From positions 1 through 25,132 of the forward strand of contig CALAEU010000193.1 of NCBI GenBank assembly GCA_937891215.1: a stretch of DNA of 25,132 bases, given 5' to 3'. Each line of letters starts with the position of its first letter. The first letter of the stretch is position 1. The translations under genes were made by a program, and so were the position numbers. Source of the DNA: an uncultured Clostridia bacterium. GTDB taxonomy: Bacteria > Bacillota_A > Clostridia > Oscillospirales > Acutalibacteraceae. Below are positions 7,709 to 16,533 of this stretch, one piece after another. Below the pieces are notes generated by a model, which did no database searches, was not told where the DNA came from, and worked only from the letters and a program-made list of their open reading frames with translations.

Positions 7709-8755
7709 TTATAAGGAAAATGCGAAAACGGTTTGTGACTTATACACTTCGTCTTTGTCATATACACATTTGCACCAGTCCTGGTGATTAGGTGAATCAG
7801 GGAAAACTTGTGTTTCAAGACAGAAAGAACATCTTTTTGTAAGAGGTTTTTCTTCTTTACCAAGAATTGTACCGTCAAGGAAGTTACCTGTGTAGAACTG
7901 AACACCAGGAAGTGTTGTTTTAACTTCCATTGTGATTCCTGATTTATCACCTTTTGCAACTGCACAAGTTTTTAATCTACCATCAAAATTATTGATAATA
8001 AAGTTGTGGTCGTAACCATTACCATTTTTAATCTGTTCACAGTCGGTATTGTTAATATCTTTACCGATTTTCTTGCTCTTTCTGAAATCAAATGGGGTGT
8101 TATGGACTGCTTCTGCCATCTTTAATGGAATACTTGTTTCGTCAATTGGTGTAAAATAATCTGCATCAATCTGTAAATCGTGGTCTAAAATATTACCGCA
8201 ATCAAAACCATTAAGGTTAAAATAAGCGTGGTTTGTAAGATTTATAACAGTCTTTTTGTCTGAAATTGCATTGTAAGTGAGAATTAACTCGTCATTATCT
8301 GTAAGTTCGTAGGTGACGCTTGCTTTTACATTGCCAGGGAATCCGTCTGTACCATCTTCACTGAAATATGTAAAGGTTAATGCCTTGTCAGACGTTTCTT
8401 GTCCTGTCCAGATAGCAGAAGAGTATTCACCACCACCATGAAGGCAGGTGATACCATTATCGTTCTTTGTAAGGTTGTATTCTGTACCATCTATTGAGAA
8501 TTTACCACCCTTTATTCTGTTAGCGTACTGCCCAACAACAACTCCCTGATAGTCACTTCTTTCGGTGTGACCTTTAAGTGTATCGTGACCAGATAAAACA
8601 TCAATAAAATTACCGTTTTTGTCTTTTACAAAAAGTTTTTCTAAAGTAGCACCTTTCTCAATAATTTCTGCTTTCATACCATTTTTATTTTTGAGTGTAA
8701 AGGTGTGGACTTTTACACCATTTAATTCGCCATATAAAGATTTTGTAATTGCCAT
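7709..8755 (-). CDS. galM: Aldose 1-epimerase (mutarotase)
   Basis: The enzyme interconverts alpha and beta anomers of galactose, glucose and related aldoses in the cytoplasm, feeding the Leloir pathway. The 348-residue length is normal for GalM. Conserved catalytic residues are visible: His106 in CLHGG, His176 in NLTNHAYFNL (general acid) and Glu314 in FCLETQVFPD (general base). The binding-site motifs GQYANRI and DGTDGFPGN are also present. The start at 8755 is chosen because GGAGG lies five bases upstream; an in-frame TTG twelve bases earlier lies within that ribosome binding site. It is transcribed alone from its own promoter; no galK or galT is visible here. Confidence 0.95.
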   Translation of the reverse strand: MAITKSLYGELNGVKVHTFTLKNKNGMKAEIIEKGATLEKLFVKDKNGNFIDVLSGHDTLKGHTERSDYQGVVVGQYANRIKGGKFSIDGTEYNLTKNDNGITCLHGGGEYSSAIWTGQETSDKALTFTYFSEDGTDGFPGNVKASVTYELTDNDELILTYNAISDKKTVINLTNHAYFNLNGFDCGNILDHDLQIDADYFTPIDETSIPLKMAEAVHNTPFDFRKSKKIGKDINNTDCEQIKNGNGYDHNFIINNFDGRLKTCAVAKGDKSGITMEVKTTLPGVQFYTGNFLDGTILGKEEKPLTKRCSFCLETQVFPDSPNHQDWCKCVYDKDEVYKSQTVFAFSL

Positions 8756-8794
8756 AAGTACCTCCAAAAAATAAGCATTTAAATATACACTTCA

Positions 8795-8824
8795 ATTCTA
8801 CAATAGATAACACTGTATTGTCAA
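8795..8824 (-). promoter_or_regulatory. Promoter for galM
   Basis: On the minus strand a perfect TTGACA (8824-8819) and TAGAAT (8800-8795) are 18 bases apart. It is back-to-back with the promoter of the FHA-SEDS gene, leaving six bases between the two -35 boxes. Confidence 0.75.
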
Positions 8825-8830
8825 GAAAGA

Positions 8831-8859
8831 TTGATTATTTTGAAATAGTATTGTATAAT
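8831..8859 (+). promoter_or_regulatory. Promoter for the SEDS-PBP operon
   Basis: TTGATT at 8831-8836 and a perfect TATAAT at 8854-8859 are spaced by 17 bases. Transcription would start near 8866, about 38 bases before the ATG at 8904. Confidence 0.85.
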
Positions 8860-8903
8860 AAAAAAGTATATAGTATGTATTCATCTTGAAGGAAGTGAAA
8901 AAT

Positions 8904-10607
8904 ATGGAAGGATTCATTCTTGGACTTACGACTGTGTCAAGATATGTGCTTTTAACAATTGCTTTTTACGTAGTTATAAGGGTAGTTCTTGCTATGTTTT
9001 TCAAAAAGGCGACGAATCCAGTACGAGGCAGACTTATAAACGATATAACAGGCGAAGTTATAACTTTAAGGGATAACGAAACATCAATTGGCAGAAATAA
9101 AAGTTGTGATGTTGTTTTAGGTTTTGATACTATTTCGCGCTTGCATGCAGTTATGGCATTCAGGCATAAAGGGTTTGTGGTGTTTGACACAAACTCAAAA
9201 TCTGGCGTAACTGTAAATGGCGAGAAAATAAAAAGTAAAGCAAATATTTACGATGGTGACAGAGTAGGTTTCGGTGGTCTTGAATACACACTTTCTGTAA
9301 ATAAATTCAAATATATAAAAGATAAAAGTGGAGTTCTTGGAAGACCGAATTATTTTATAATTCTGACACTTATTTCTGTTTTTAATCTTTTTACAATGCT
9401 TCTTACTTCATTCCCTGAAAATAAGTTTGACTTTTTTGTAGCGTCAGCATTTTTAGGAATGATAATTCTTATGTGGGGATATTTTTTCTTTGCTTCATTC
9501 GTAATGCGTATAACGAGTTTCGAAGTTGAAAGCATCGCGTTTTTATTTGCGTCAATTGGTCTTGGGATTGTTGCGAGTATTTATCCTGGTGGTGCTTTGA
9601 AACAATTTTTTGCAATTGTTATAGGTGTACTCGGATTTTGTGTGTTGCTTTCACTTCTGCGTTTTGTTGAGACTATAAAAGTTTTCAGATATATGCTGGC
9701 AGTTGGTGCAATAGGACTTCTGGCCCTTACGCTCTTAATTGCAGAACCAACAAATGGTGCTCTGAGTTGGGTGAATATCGGTGGTATTTCTTTACAACCA
9801 TCAGAACTTGTTAAAGTTGCATTTATTTTTGTTGGTGCAGTAACACTTGAAAAACTTCAGTCAATAAAACAACTTACACTTTACATTGTTTTTGCAGCAA
9901 TCTGCGTTTTAGAGTTGTTTTTGATGTACGATTTTGGTGCGGCACTTATATTCTTTTTTACATTTATCGTTATTGCATTTATGCGTTCTGGGGATATAAG
10001 AACAATAATGCTTATCTGCATTGCTGCCGCTTTAGGTGCAGTACTTATAATACTTTTTAAACCTTATGTTGCAGCGAGATTTTCAGGGTATCTTCATATA
10101 TGGGAGAATATGGATACAACGGGTTATCAGCAGACGAGAACTTTAATTTATTCTGCAAGTGGCGGACTTTTGGGGTTAGGTCTTGGTAATGGAAAACTCC
10201 GTAATGTTTTTGCGGCGGCAGAAGATTTGGTTTTCGGTGTTGTATGCGAGGAATACGGAATAATTATGGGATTTTTAATTCCCGTTACATTTGCTTTGAT
10301 TACAGTTGCAATAATCATAAATGCACAAAGGTCAAAATCCACTTTTTATGCAATAAGTGGTGTTGCGGCAATATCACTGATTTTGTTCCAGACTATGCTT
10401 AATATTTTCGGTGTTACCGATTTATTACCACTTACAGGTGTTACTTTGCCATTTATAAGTAAAGGTGGTTCAAGTATTATATGTTGTTTTTGCCTCCTTG
10501 CGTTTATGAAATCGGTAGATACAAGAACATTTTCTAATTTTAAGCCGGACTTAGCAAGACCGGTGCCTAAAAAGAAAAGGAGGGTGAAAAATGAAGTCGA
10601 CAACTAA
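8904..10607 (+). CDS. FHA-domain SEDS (FtsW/RodA/SpoVE-type) peptidoglycan polymerase
   Basis: About 567 residues. The ATG at 8904 is preferred over an in-frame TTG at 8886 because AAGGAAG lies seven bases upstream. After one N-terminal helix (about 12-33) there is a forkhead-associated domain (about 42-133) with its landmarks SIGRNKSCD, SRLHA and SGVTVNG. The remainder is a multi-pass SEDS domain with GGISLQPSELVK, AAEDLVFGVVCEEYG (containing the expected catalytic-region Asp) and LPLTGVTLPFISKGGSS. SEDS proteins polymerise glycan strands from lipid II in partnership with a class B PBP, and the next gene, overlapping by 17 bases, encodes one. The FHA domain suggests regulation by Thr phosphorylation, although no Ser/Thr kinase lies in this window. 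Elongation, division and sporulation roles cannot be separated. Confidence 0.93.
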   Translation: MEGFILGLTTVSRYVLLTIAFYVVIRVVLAMFFKKATNPVRGRLINDITGEVITLRDNETSIGRNKSCDVVLGFDTISRLHAVMAFRHKGFVVFDTNSKSGVTVNGEKIKSKANIYDGDRVGFGGLEYTLSVNKFKYIKDKSGVLGRPNYFIILTLISVFNLFTMLLTSFPENKFDFFVASAFLGMIILMWGYFFFASFVMRITSFEVESIAFLFASIGLGIVASIYPGGALKQFFAIVIGVLGFCVLLSLLRFVETIKVFRYMLAVGAIGLLALTLLIAEPTNGALSWVNIGGISLQPSELVKVAFIFVGAVTLEKLQSIKQLTLYIVFAAICVLELFLMYDFGAALIFFFTFIVIAFMRSGDIRTIMLICIAAALGAVLIILFKPYVAARFSGYLHIWENMDTTGYQQTRTLIYSASGGLLGLGLGNGKLRNVFAAAEDLVFGVVCEEYGIIMGFLIPVTFALITVAIIINAQRSKSTFYAISGVAAISLILFQTMLNIFGVTDLLPLTGVTLPFISKGGSSIICCFCLLAFMKSVDTRTFSNFKPDLARPVPKKKRRVKNEVDN

Positions 10608-11991
10608 ACGCGGTTTTATTGTGCTTTTGTTGGTAGCAATTTTTACTGTGGGACTTTGTTACCTCGCTTTTAACTTAGGTGTTAATGCAGAAAAATGGGC
10701 AACTTTAAGAGTTAATAATCATCTTGTGAATGGTGACGGTAGTTTTATAGGTGCAGGTAATGTACTTGACAGAAATGGTGAAGTTTTAGCCAAGACGGTT
10801 GATGGTGACAGAGTTTACAATAACTCCGAAAGAATAAGACGCTCAACACTTCATATTGTTGGTGACAGTGAGGGTTATATAGCGTCAGGTGTGCAGACTG
10901 CTTATAAGAGAGAACTTATAGGATATAATCTTGTAACTGGTATTTACTCGCTGAAAAAATATGAACGTGGTAATGATGTTACACTCACTATTGATGCGTC
11001 TGTTTCTGCGACTGCCCTTGATGCGTTGGGTTCAAAAAAAGGCATTGTTGCAGTTTATAATTATAAAACAGGTGAAATTATCTGTTCTGTTTCAAGTCCG
11101 AATTTTGATATAAGAAATAAACCGTCAACAGAAGAAATTGAAAAAAATACGGATGGAAAATATGAGGGGATTTATCTTAATAGACTTTTAGATGGCCTTT
11201 ATACACCTGGTTCTGTGTTTAAAATAATCACCGCTTCGTGTGTTTTCGAGAATATTCCCGATATTGAAAGTTGGGAATATGAGTGCGAGGGTGAAATGTT
11301 TATAAATGGTGTAAGTGTAAGTTGCCCGAGAAAACACGGAAAACTGGATATAGAAGAAGCATTCAGTCAGTCCTGTAACTGTGCATTCTCTGAACTTTCA
11401 AAAGAATTAAGTGCTACACAACTTGCAAACACCGCAAATGCTTTCGGTTTTGGTAAAAATTTTGCCTTCGGTAACAGTTTTACTGAAGAAAGTATAATAA
11501 ATTTAAACGAATCAAGTGCTTCAGATATTGCATGGGCATCTGTTGGTCAGTACACTACACTTATGAATCCGTATCATGCACTTACAATTGCGGGTGCTAT
11601 TGCGAACAACGGTACTGCAAAATTGCCTTTTGTTGTAAAGAATTTTGCTTCGCCATCAGGACGCGTTGTGAAAGAGGTAACAACAGAAGAAGTAGTTTAC
11701 ACAACTCCTGAAAATGCAAAAAAACTTAAAGAACTGATGCGTGGTGCGGTAAAAAATAACTATGGTGACTGGAATTTTTCAGGTGTTACTATGTGTGGTA
11801 AAACAGGTACTGCAGAAGTGTCTGATACTGAAAAACCACATTCATGGTTTTTAGGATTTTTAGAAGACTCAGATTGCCCGTTGGCAATAGTTGTAGTTGT
11901 CGAAAATGGTGGTTGGGGTTCATCTACTGCAATTCCGGTTGCTTCGAAGGTTATTAAAGAAGCGAGTAAATCGATTTCTCAAAAGAAATGA
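10591..11991 (+). CDS. Class B penicillin-binding protein (peptidoglycan transpeptidase)
   Basis: This 466-residue protein has an N-terminal membrane anchor (about 8-28), a short pedestal region (about 40-125) and a transpeptidase domain with all three active-site motifs: SVFK (Ser208, Lys211), SCN (Ser261-Asn263) and KTGTAE (Lys404-Gly406). It is small for the class, has no PASTA domains, and resembles the PbpA type paired with RodA in Actinobacteria. The start ATG lies inside the end of the SEDS gene, with AAGGAGGG seven bases upstream, so the two should be made in balanced amounts and work as a polymerase-crosslinker pair. It is the target class of beta-lactams. Only a weak terminator-like stem follows. 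Confidence 0.93.
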   Translation: MKSTTKRGFIVLLLVAIFTVGLCYLAFNLGVNAEKWATLRVNNHLVNGDGSFIGAGNVLDRNGEVLAKTVDGDRVYNNSERIRRSTLHIVGDSEGYIASGVQTAYKRELIGYNLVTGIYSLKKYERGNDVTLTIDASVSATALDALGSKKGIVAVYNYKTGEIICSVSSPNFDIRNKPSTEEIEKNTDGKYEGIYLNRLLDGLYTPGSVFKIITASCVFENIPDIESWEYECEGEMFINGVSVSCPRKHGKLDIEEAFSQSCNCAFSELSKELSATQLANTANAFGFGKNFAFGNSFTEESIINLNESSASDIAWASVGQYTTLMNPYHALTIAGAIANNGTAKLPFVVKNFASPSGRVVKEVTTEEVVYTTPENAKKLKELMRGAVKNNYGDWNFSGVTMCGKTGTAEVSDTEKPHSWFLGFLEDSDCPLAIVVVVENGGWGSSTAIPVASKVIKEASKSISQKK

Positions 11992-11996
11992 AAATG

Positions 11997-12024
11997 TTTA
12001 CTATTTGTAAATTTATTTTTTGTT
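11997..12024 (+). terminator. Weak terminator-like stem after the PBP gene
   Basis: A 5-bp stem (TTTAC at 11997-12001 with GTAAA at 12007-12011) is followed by a T-rich stretch (12012-12024). The short stem makes termination here uncertain. Confidence 0.35.
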
Positions 12025-12035
12025 CTTTATTTTCA

Positions 12036-12064
12036 TTGACTAAAATTGTTATTTATTGTAGAAT
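12036..12064 (+). promoter_or_regulatory. Promoter for the ABC transporter operon
   Basis: TTGACT at 12036-12041 and TAGAAT at 12059-12064 are separated by 17 bases. The predicted transcription start (about 12071) lies just before a perfect palindrome. Confidence 0.75.
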
Positions 12065-12075
12065 GTAAAACAAGT

Positions 12076-12092
12076 CTGTTCAAATTGAACAG
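12076..12092 (+). promoter_or_regulatory. Palindromic operator in front of the ABC transporter operon
   Basis: CTGTTCAA and TTGAACAG form a perfect 8-bp inverted repeat around one central A. It starts about five bases after the predicted transcription start, the classic place for a repressor to block transcription. The TetR-family gene at the far end of the operon is the natural candidate binder. I found no second copy of the palindrome in the TetR gene's own promoter region. Confidence 0.6.
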
Positions 12093-12129
12093 TAAATGTA
12101 GATTATTTAGTGTTGAAAGGCTGAATTAA

Positions 12130-12831
12130 ATGAGTTTTATAGAGTTTGAGTCTGTTTACAAAACCTACAAAATGGGTGAAGTTACAATAAATGCTGCAGA
12201 TGGAGTTACTTTTAATATTGAACAAGGCGAGTTCTGTATTATTTTAGGTGCTTCTGGTGCAGGTAAAACAACAATTCTTAATATTTTAGGCGGTATGGAC
12301 GATTGCGATGATGGTAAAGTCCGTGTCGGCGGTGAATTGATTAACGAATATGACAATAAAAGTCTTATAGAATACAGAAGATTTGATGTTGGATTTGTGT
12401 TCCAGTTCTACAATCTTGTGCCAAACCTTACTGCACTTGAAAATGTTGAACTTGCGACACAGATAGGTGAAAAGGCTCTTAACCCTGTTAAAGTGCTTGA
12501 AAGAGTTGGTCTTGGTGAAAGACTTGACAACTTCCCTGCGCAACTTTCAGGTGGTGAGCAGCAGCGTGTTTCTATTGCCAGAGCACTTGCGAAAAATCCT
12601 AAAATACTTCTTTGTGACGAGCCTACTGGTGCGCTCGACTACAATACTGGTAAACAGATATTGAAATTGTTACAGGATACAAGCCGTGAGTCTGGTATGA
12701 CAATTGTTGTTATTACCCATAACTCTGCACTTGCACCTATGGCAGACAGAATAATAACAGTAAAAAGTGGACGCGTTGTAAAAAATGAAGTCAACGAAAA
12801 TCCAGTTTCTGTTCAGGATATAGATTGGTAA
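12130..12831 (+). CDS. ABC transporter ATP-binding protein (MacB/LolD-type)
   Basis: The 233-residue ATPase has a complete set of motifs: Walker A GASGAGKT (40-47), Q-loop Gln92, signature LSGGEQQR (139-146), Walker B ending Asp163-Glu164, D-loop GALD (167-170) and switch His197. Its length and the pattern [19 protein letters not shown] place it with the ATPases that pair with FtsX/MacB-type permeases rather than with importers. The ATG has GAAAGG about ten bases upstream. The partner permease gene follows after 32 bases. These mechanotransmission-type systems act in export of lipids, peptides or antimicrobials, or in envelope remodelling; the substrate is not evident. Confidence 0.95.
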   Translation: MSFIEFESVYKTYKMGEVTINAADGVTFNIEQGEFCIILGASGAGKTTILNILGGMDDCDDGKVRVGGELINEYDNKSLIEYRRFDVGFVFQFYNLVPNLTALENVELATQIGEKALNPVKVLERVGLGERLDNFPAQLSGGEQQRVSIARALAKNPKILLCDEPTGALDYNTGKQILKLLQDTSRESGMTIVVITHNSALAPMADRIITVKSGRVVKNEVNENPVSVQDIDW

Positions 12832-12863
12832 ATTAACTTGATGTGAGAAAGGATTTTTGAAAG

Positions 12864-15800
12864 ATGACAAGAGCGTACGCTATTGATACGGTTCGTTCAA
12901 TAAAAAAGACCATAAGCCGATTTATTTCTATTGTGTTAATTGTTGCTTTAGGTAGCGGTCTTTTTGTGGGACTTAATTCCGTATCTACCGATATGACTGA
13001 GTCAGCAGATGATTATTATAAAACTAACAATCTTATGGATTTGCGATTGCAGTCGTTTATAGGACTTTACGAACAGGATTTGGAAAGAGTCCGTATAATA
13101 GACGGGGTAAAAGCTGTTCAGGGTATGAAATTTGTTGATGGATTTGTTCAGGTACCCGCAGAAGATAGCGAAGAATTTGAAGGTATCGTTGATATTGACG
13201 GTTCAGAACTTACAGTTCGTGTGTTCGGTATGGATATGAATCAGGTGTATTCATTCCATCAGAATGGTGAAGATGATGAAAATTACATAAACAGACTTCA
13301 ATTAGTCGAAGGTAAATATCCTGAAAAAGCTAATGAATGTGTTGTAACTTGTAGTGCCCTTACAACTCCTGACCAATTTAAAATTGGTAATAAAATTAAG
13401 GTTGTTGGCGACAATGAAGAAATATCTTATTACTTAAGAGTTAACGAATTTGAAATTGTCGGAATTGTTCTTTCGCCTTACTGGGTTTCTTATGAGCGTG
13501 GTGCTACTACCGCTGGTAGTGGTAAGTTGGGTGACTTCGTTTATGTTTCAAATGAAGCTTTCCAACCAAGAATTGATTATTACAGTGAAGCGTATATCAC
13601 ACTTAAAGATAGTGACAAGTTTGTTGCTTATACAGACGATTACAATGAGTATGTTGAAGAAATGCAGAATACAATTCTTTTAGCATCAGAGTCAATCGTA
13701 AAGGAAAGAGCAACATCATTAGGTACTGGTCTTCCACAAAAACTTATAAGTGCTAAAAATCAGATCGCACAAGCAGAAGCAGGTATAAATTCACAGTTGC
13801 AGGGCGCAAGGGATGAAATAGCAAAGTACAGAGAACTTGAAAAAACAGGTGAAGAAAAACTTGCTGCTGCTCAGGCAGAACTTCAGGAAAAATACAACGC
13901 TGCACAGTCACAACTTGAGTCAGGTAGTGACCAGTATTTAGCGGCGGTTAATGAGTATAACTCAAAAATTACTGTTGTTGCCCAGAAACGAGCAGAGCAC
14001 ACTGCAAAAACAAATGAATATAACTTGAATAAGGCTACAGCAGACGAGGCAAAAGAAAAACTCAACACTGCAAATAATGAACTTTTAAGTGCGAAACTTA
14101 AAATTGAAACTACTGAGGCGTTAATCGGCAGTACACAGTCAACACTCGATACTATTAAGAATAATCAGAATGTTTCTCAGGAAGATCTCGATTTAGATAA
14201 AATGGCAGAACGCCTTGAGCAGACGAACCCTGAACTTGCAAAGATTTTATTTTCTGCATCTAACTTAACAGGTCAGGGTATGGCAGCCGATGTTGTAGTT
14301 GAAACAGAAGCATTACTTGAACAATATAATTCTGAGCTTGTTGTAGCAGAAGAACAGTATGCTAAAGGCAAGGCAGAGTATGACGAAAAGTATGCTGAAT
14401 GGTATGACGCAGACCAGCAATTAAAAAGCGCAAAAACACAACTTGATAATGCTAATGCTCAATTAGAACAAGCAGAATCACAATTGGCACAATTTAAAGA
14501 CCAGATTCAATCAAGTGGTTTTGACCTTCAGTTCGGTTCTTTAAAAGCACAGACTGAATATACCAATGCACAGACACAGATTACTTACCAGACAATGCAA
14601 CTTCAGAATATTCAGCAGATTTTAGAAAATGCTGAAAAGAAACTTGAAGAAGCAGAAGAAGAAGCAAATTCTAAATTAGGTGTTGTAAAAACTGAATATT
14701 CAAAAGGTATTGCATTACTTGAATCAATAAATAATGGTGCTAGTTGGTCAGTTTATGACCGTGGCGATTCACCTGGTTACACGGGTTATGGTGAAGCAGC
14801 AGAAAATATGCAAAGACTTGCGTACATTTTCCCGACATTCTTCTTTATAGTTTCAACACTTGTTTGTCTTACAACTATGTCAAGATTGGTTGAAGAACAA
14901 AGAACACAACTTGGTACTATGAAAGCATTGGGTTATGAAGATAAAACTATTATGAGCAAATATCTCATATACGCAGTTTCTGCAAGTACTATTGGTAGCA
15001 TAATCGGTATTCTTGCTGGTTTCTCTGGTCTTCCGTACGCAATATTCACCGCTTGGAGTATTATGTATGAAATACCAGAACTTACAATAAAACTTCTCCC
15101 GGGTTATATACTTTTAGGTCTTTTGATTTCAGTAGGTCTTACAACTTTTGCGGCATATCTTTCGTGTCACAAAGAACTCAAAACACCTGCGTCGATTCTT
15201 ATGCGACCAAAACCACCTAAAGATGGTAAACGCGTTTACCTTGAGAATTTCACAGCTATCTGGTCGAGACTTAACTTTACTTCAAAAGTTACAGTAAGAA
15301 ACCTTTTCAGAAACAAAAAGCGTTTTGCAGTTACTGTTATAGGTATTGCAGGTTGTACTGCACTTATGTTAGCGGCTTTCGGTCTTCAGAATGCTATTGG
15401 TACAGTTATTACTAACCAGTACGGCGAAAATGGTGTGGCACAGTACGATTTACAGGTTGTTTTAAAAGATAGTAAAGAGGGTTATACACCTAACAGTGAA
15501 ACAGTAAAGAGCATTACAGAAATTCAGGGAATTGAAAAATCAATGCTTGGTTACTTGAAAGTTTGTGAGGGCTATTCTGACAGAAGTGACAAAGTTATGG
15601 AAGTTGATGTTTTAGTTCCACAAGCACCAGGAATGCTTAAAGAGTTTATAAATATGAAAGACGGTAACAAAGATGTTCCGTTTACAGATGAAGGTGCAGT
15701 TATAACAAGAAAGTTTGCTGATAAAACAAAAACAAAAATTGGCGATACAATCAAACTTTCGTGGACAGAAGGTTCTAAAAAGGTTGAATATCAGGTGAAT

Positions 15801-16436
15801 GTTACTGGTATTTCTGATAACTACACATTCCATTATGTATATGTAACACCGGGTACATATTACAGAATGACAAATACTGTGCCTGATTATAACTACTTGT
15901 TCTGTTCAATTACTGACGGAATGTCGGTTGAACAAAAAGCAACGCTTGAATCACAGATTGGTGATATTAAAGGTGTTAATGGTACAGTTTATACAACTGT
16001 TGTTATTGATAACTTCAATAATATAATTGATGTTCTTACTATTGTTACTCTCATTCTTATATTTGCGGCTATAACACTTGCATTTGTTGTTCTTTATAAC
16101 CTTAACAACATAAATATAAATGAGCGTATCAAAGAACTTGCAACTTTAAAAGTTTTAGGATTCTATGATGACGAAGTTTCTGCTTATATTTATCGTGAAA
16201 ATGTTATACTTACATTCTTCGGTATTGTAATCGGTCTTGTTGCGGGTATATTCCTTAACTTGGCGGTTGTAGGTGTAGTAGATATTGATACGGTTACATT
16301 CAGTACAGAACTTAAATGGTGGAGTTTCGTAATTGCTGGTTTCTGTACAGTGTTCTTTGCAGTAATAGTAAATCTTATGATGCACAGAAAACTCAAGAAA
16401 ATCAGTATGGTTGAATCACTTAAATCAGTTGAATAA
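12864..16436 (+). CDS. Large FtsX-type ABC permease with long extracytoplasmic coiled coil
   Basis: This 1190-residue membrane protein has a first transmembrane helix at about 19-40 and then a very large extracytoplasmic region. That region contains a MacB-like periplasmic-type part (about 45-285) and an Ala/Glu/Gln-rich coiled coil (about 295-612). Three helices follow at about 652-770 (first FtsX domain), another helix near 821-842, a second extracytoplasmic domain, and three C-terminal helices near 1053-1075, 1105-1130 and 1150-1170 (second FtsX domain). It thus has the duplicated-FtsX layout of long Bacillota permeases. It should form the transporter with the ATPase encoded just upstream. 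The long coiled coil could span toward or bind the cell wall or a surface partner; that is inference. The frame is intact throughout. Confidence 0.93.
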   Translation: MTRAYAIDTVRSIKKTISRFISIVLIVALGSGLFVGLNSVSTDMTESADDYYKTNNLMDLRLQSFIGLYEQDLERVRIIDGVKAVQGMKFVDGFVQVPAEDSEEFEGIVDIDGSELTVRVFGMDMNQVYSFHQNGEDDENYINRLQLVEGKYPEKANECVVTCSALTTPDQFKIGNKIKVVGDNEEISYYLRVNEFEIVGIVLSPYWVSYERGATTAGSGKLGDFVYVSNEAFQPRIDYYSEAYITLKDSDKFVAYTDDYNEYVEEMQNTILLASESIVKERATSLGTGLPQKLISAKNQIAQAEAGINSQLQGARDEIAKYRELEKTGEEKLAAAQAELQEKYNAAQSQLESGSDQYLAAVNEYNSKITVVAQKRAEHTAKTNEYNLNKATADEAKEKLNTANNELLSAKLKIETTEALIGSTQSTLDTIKNNQNVSQEDLDLDKMAERLEQTNPELAKILFSASNLTGQGMAADVVVETEALLEQYNSELVVAEEQYAKGKAEYDEKYAEWYDADQQLKSAKTQLDNANAQLEQAESQLAQFKDQIQSSGFDLQFGSLKAQTEYTNAQTQITYQTMQLQNIQQILENAEKKLEEAEEEANSKLGVVKTEYSKGIALLESINNGASWSVYDRGDSPGYTGYGEAAENMQRLAYIFPTFFFIVSTLVCLTTMSRLVEEQRTQLGTMKALGYEDKTIMSKYLIYAVSASTIGSIIGILAGFSGLPYAIFTAWSIMYEIPELTIKLLPGYILLGLLISVGLTTFAAYLSCHKELKTPASILMRPKPPKDGKRVYLENFTAIWSRLNFTSKVTVRNLFRNKKRFAVTVIGIAGCTALMLAAFGLQNAIGTVITNQYGENGVAQYDLQVVLKDSKEGYTPNSETVKSITEIQGIEKSMLGYLKVCEGYSDRSDKVMEVDVLVPQAPGMLKEFINMKDGNKDVPFTDEGAVITRKFADKTKTKIGDTIKLSWTEGSKKVEYQVNVTGISDNYTFHYVYVTPGTYYRMTNTVPDYNYLFCSITDGMSVEQKATLESQIGDIKGVNGTVYTTVVIDNFNNIIDVLTIVTLILIFAAITLAFVVLYNLNNININERIKELATLKVLGFYDDEVSAYIYRENVILTFFGIVIGLVAGIFLNLAVVGVVDIDTVTFSTELKWWSFVIAGFCTVFFAVIVNLMMHRKLKKISMVESLKSVE

Positions 16437-16441
16437 AAAAA

Positions 16442-16483
16442 CGCGAAGTCATCAAAGAGCTGAAACTCTTTGGTGACTTCGCG
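16442..16483 (-). terminator. Terminator hairpin for the TetR gene
   Basis: An 18-bp stem with one G-T wobble pair (16442-16459 with 16466-16483, loop CTGAAA) starts six bases after the permease stop codon. Read on the minus strand it is followed by a run of seven T, which makes it the terminator of the convergent TetR-type gene. It may also act on the permease transcript. Confidence 0.8.
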
Positions 16484-16489
16484 AAATTT

Positions 16490-16526
16490 AACGCTGTATT
16501 TAATTCTTGAAATTAAATACAGCGTT
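16490..16526 (+). terminator. Second terminator hairpin between convergent genes
   Basis: A perfect 16-bp stem (16490-16505 with 16511-16526, loop CTTGA) ends seven bases from the stop codon of the convergent TetR-type gene. On the plus strand it is followed by a moderately T-rich stretch (16525-16537), so it probably ends the ABC transporter transcript. Confidence 0.75.
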
Positions 16527-16533
16527 TGGTGTT

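Noticed and set aside
8756..8767. TTG start of galM 12 bases upstream
   Set aside because: It falls within the GGAGG ribosome binding site that serves the ATG at 8755.
8886..8903. TTG start of the FHA-SEDS gene
   Set aside because: The codons overlap the AAGGAAG ribosome binding site of the ATG at 8904.
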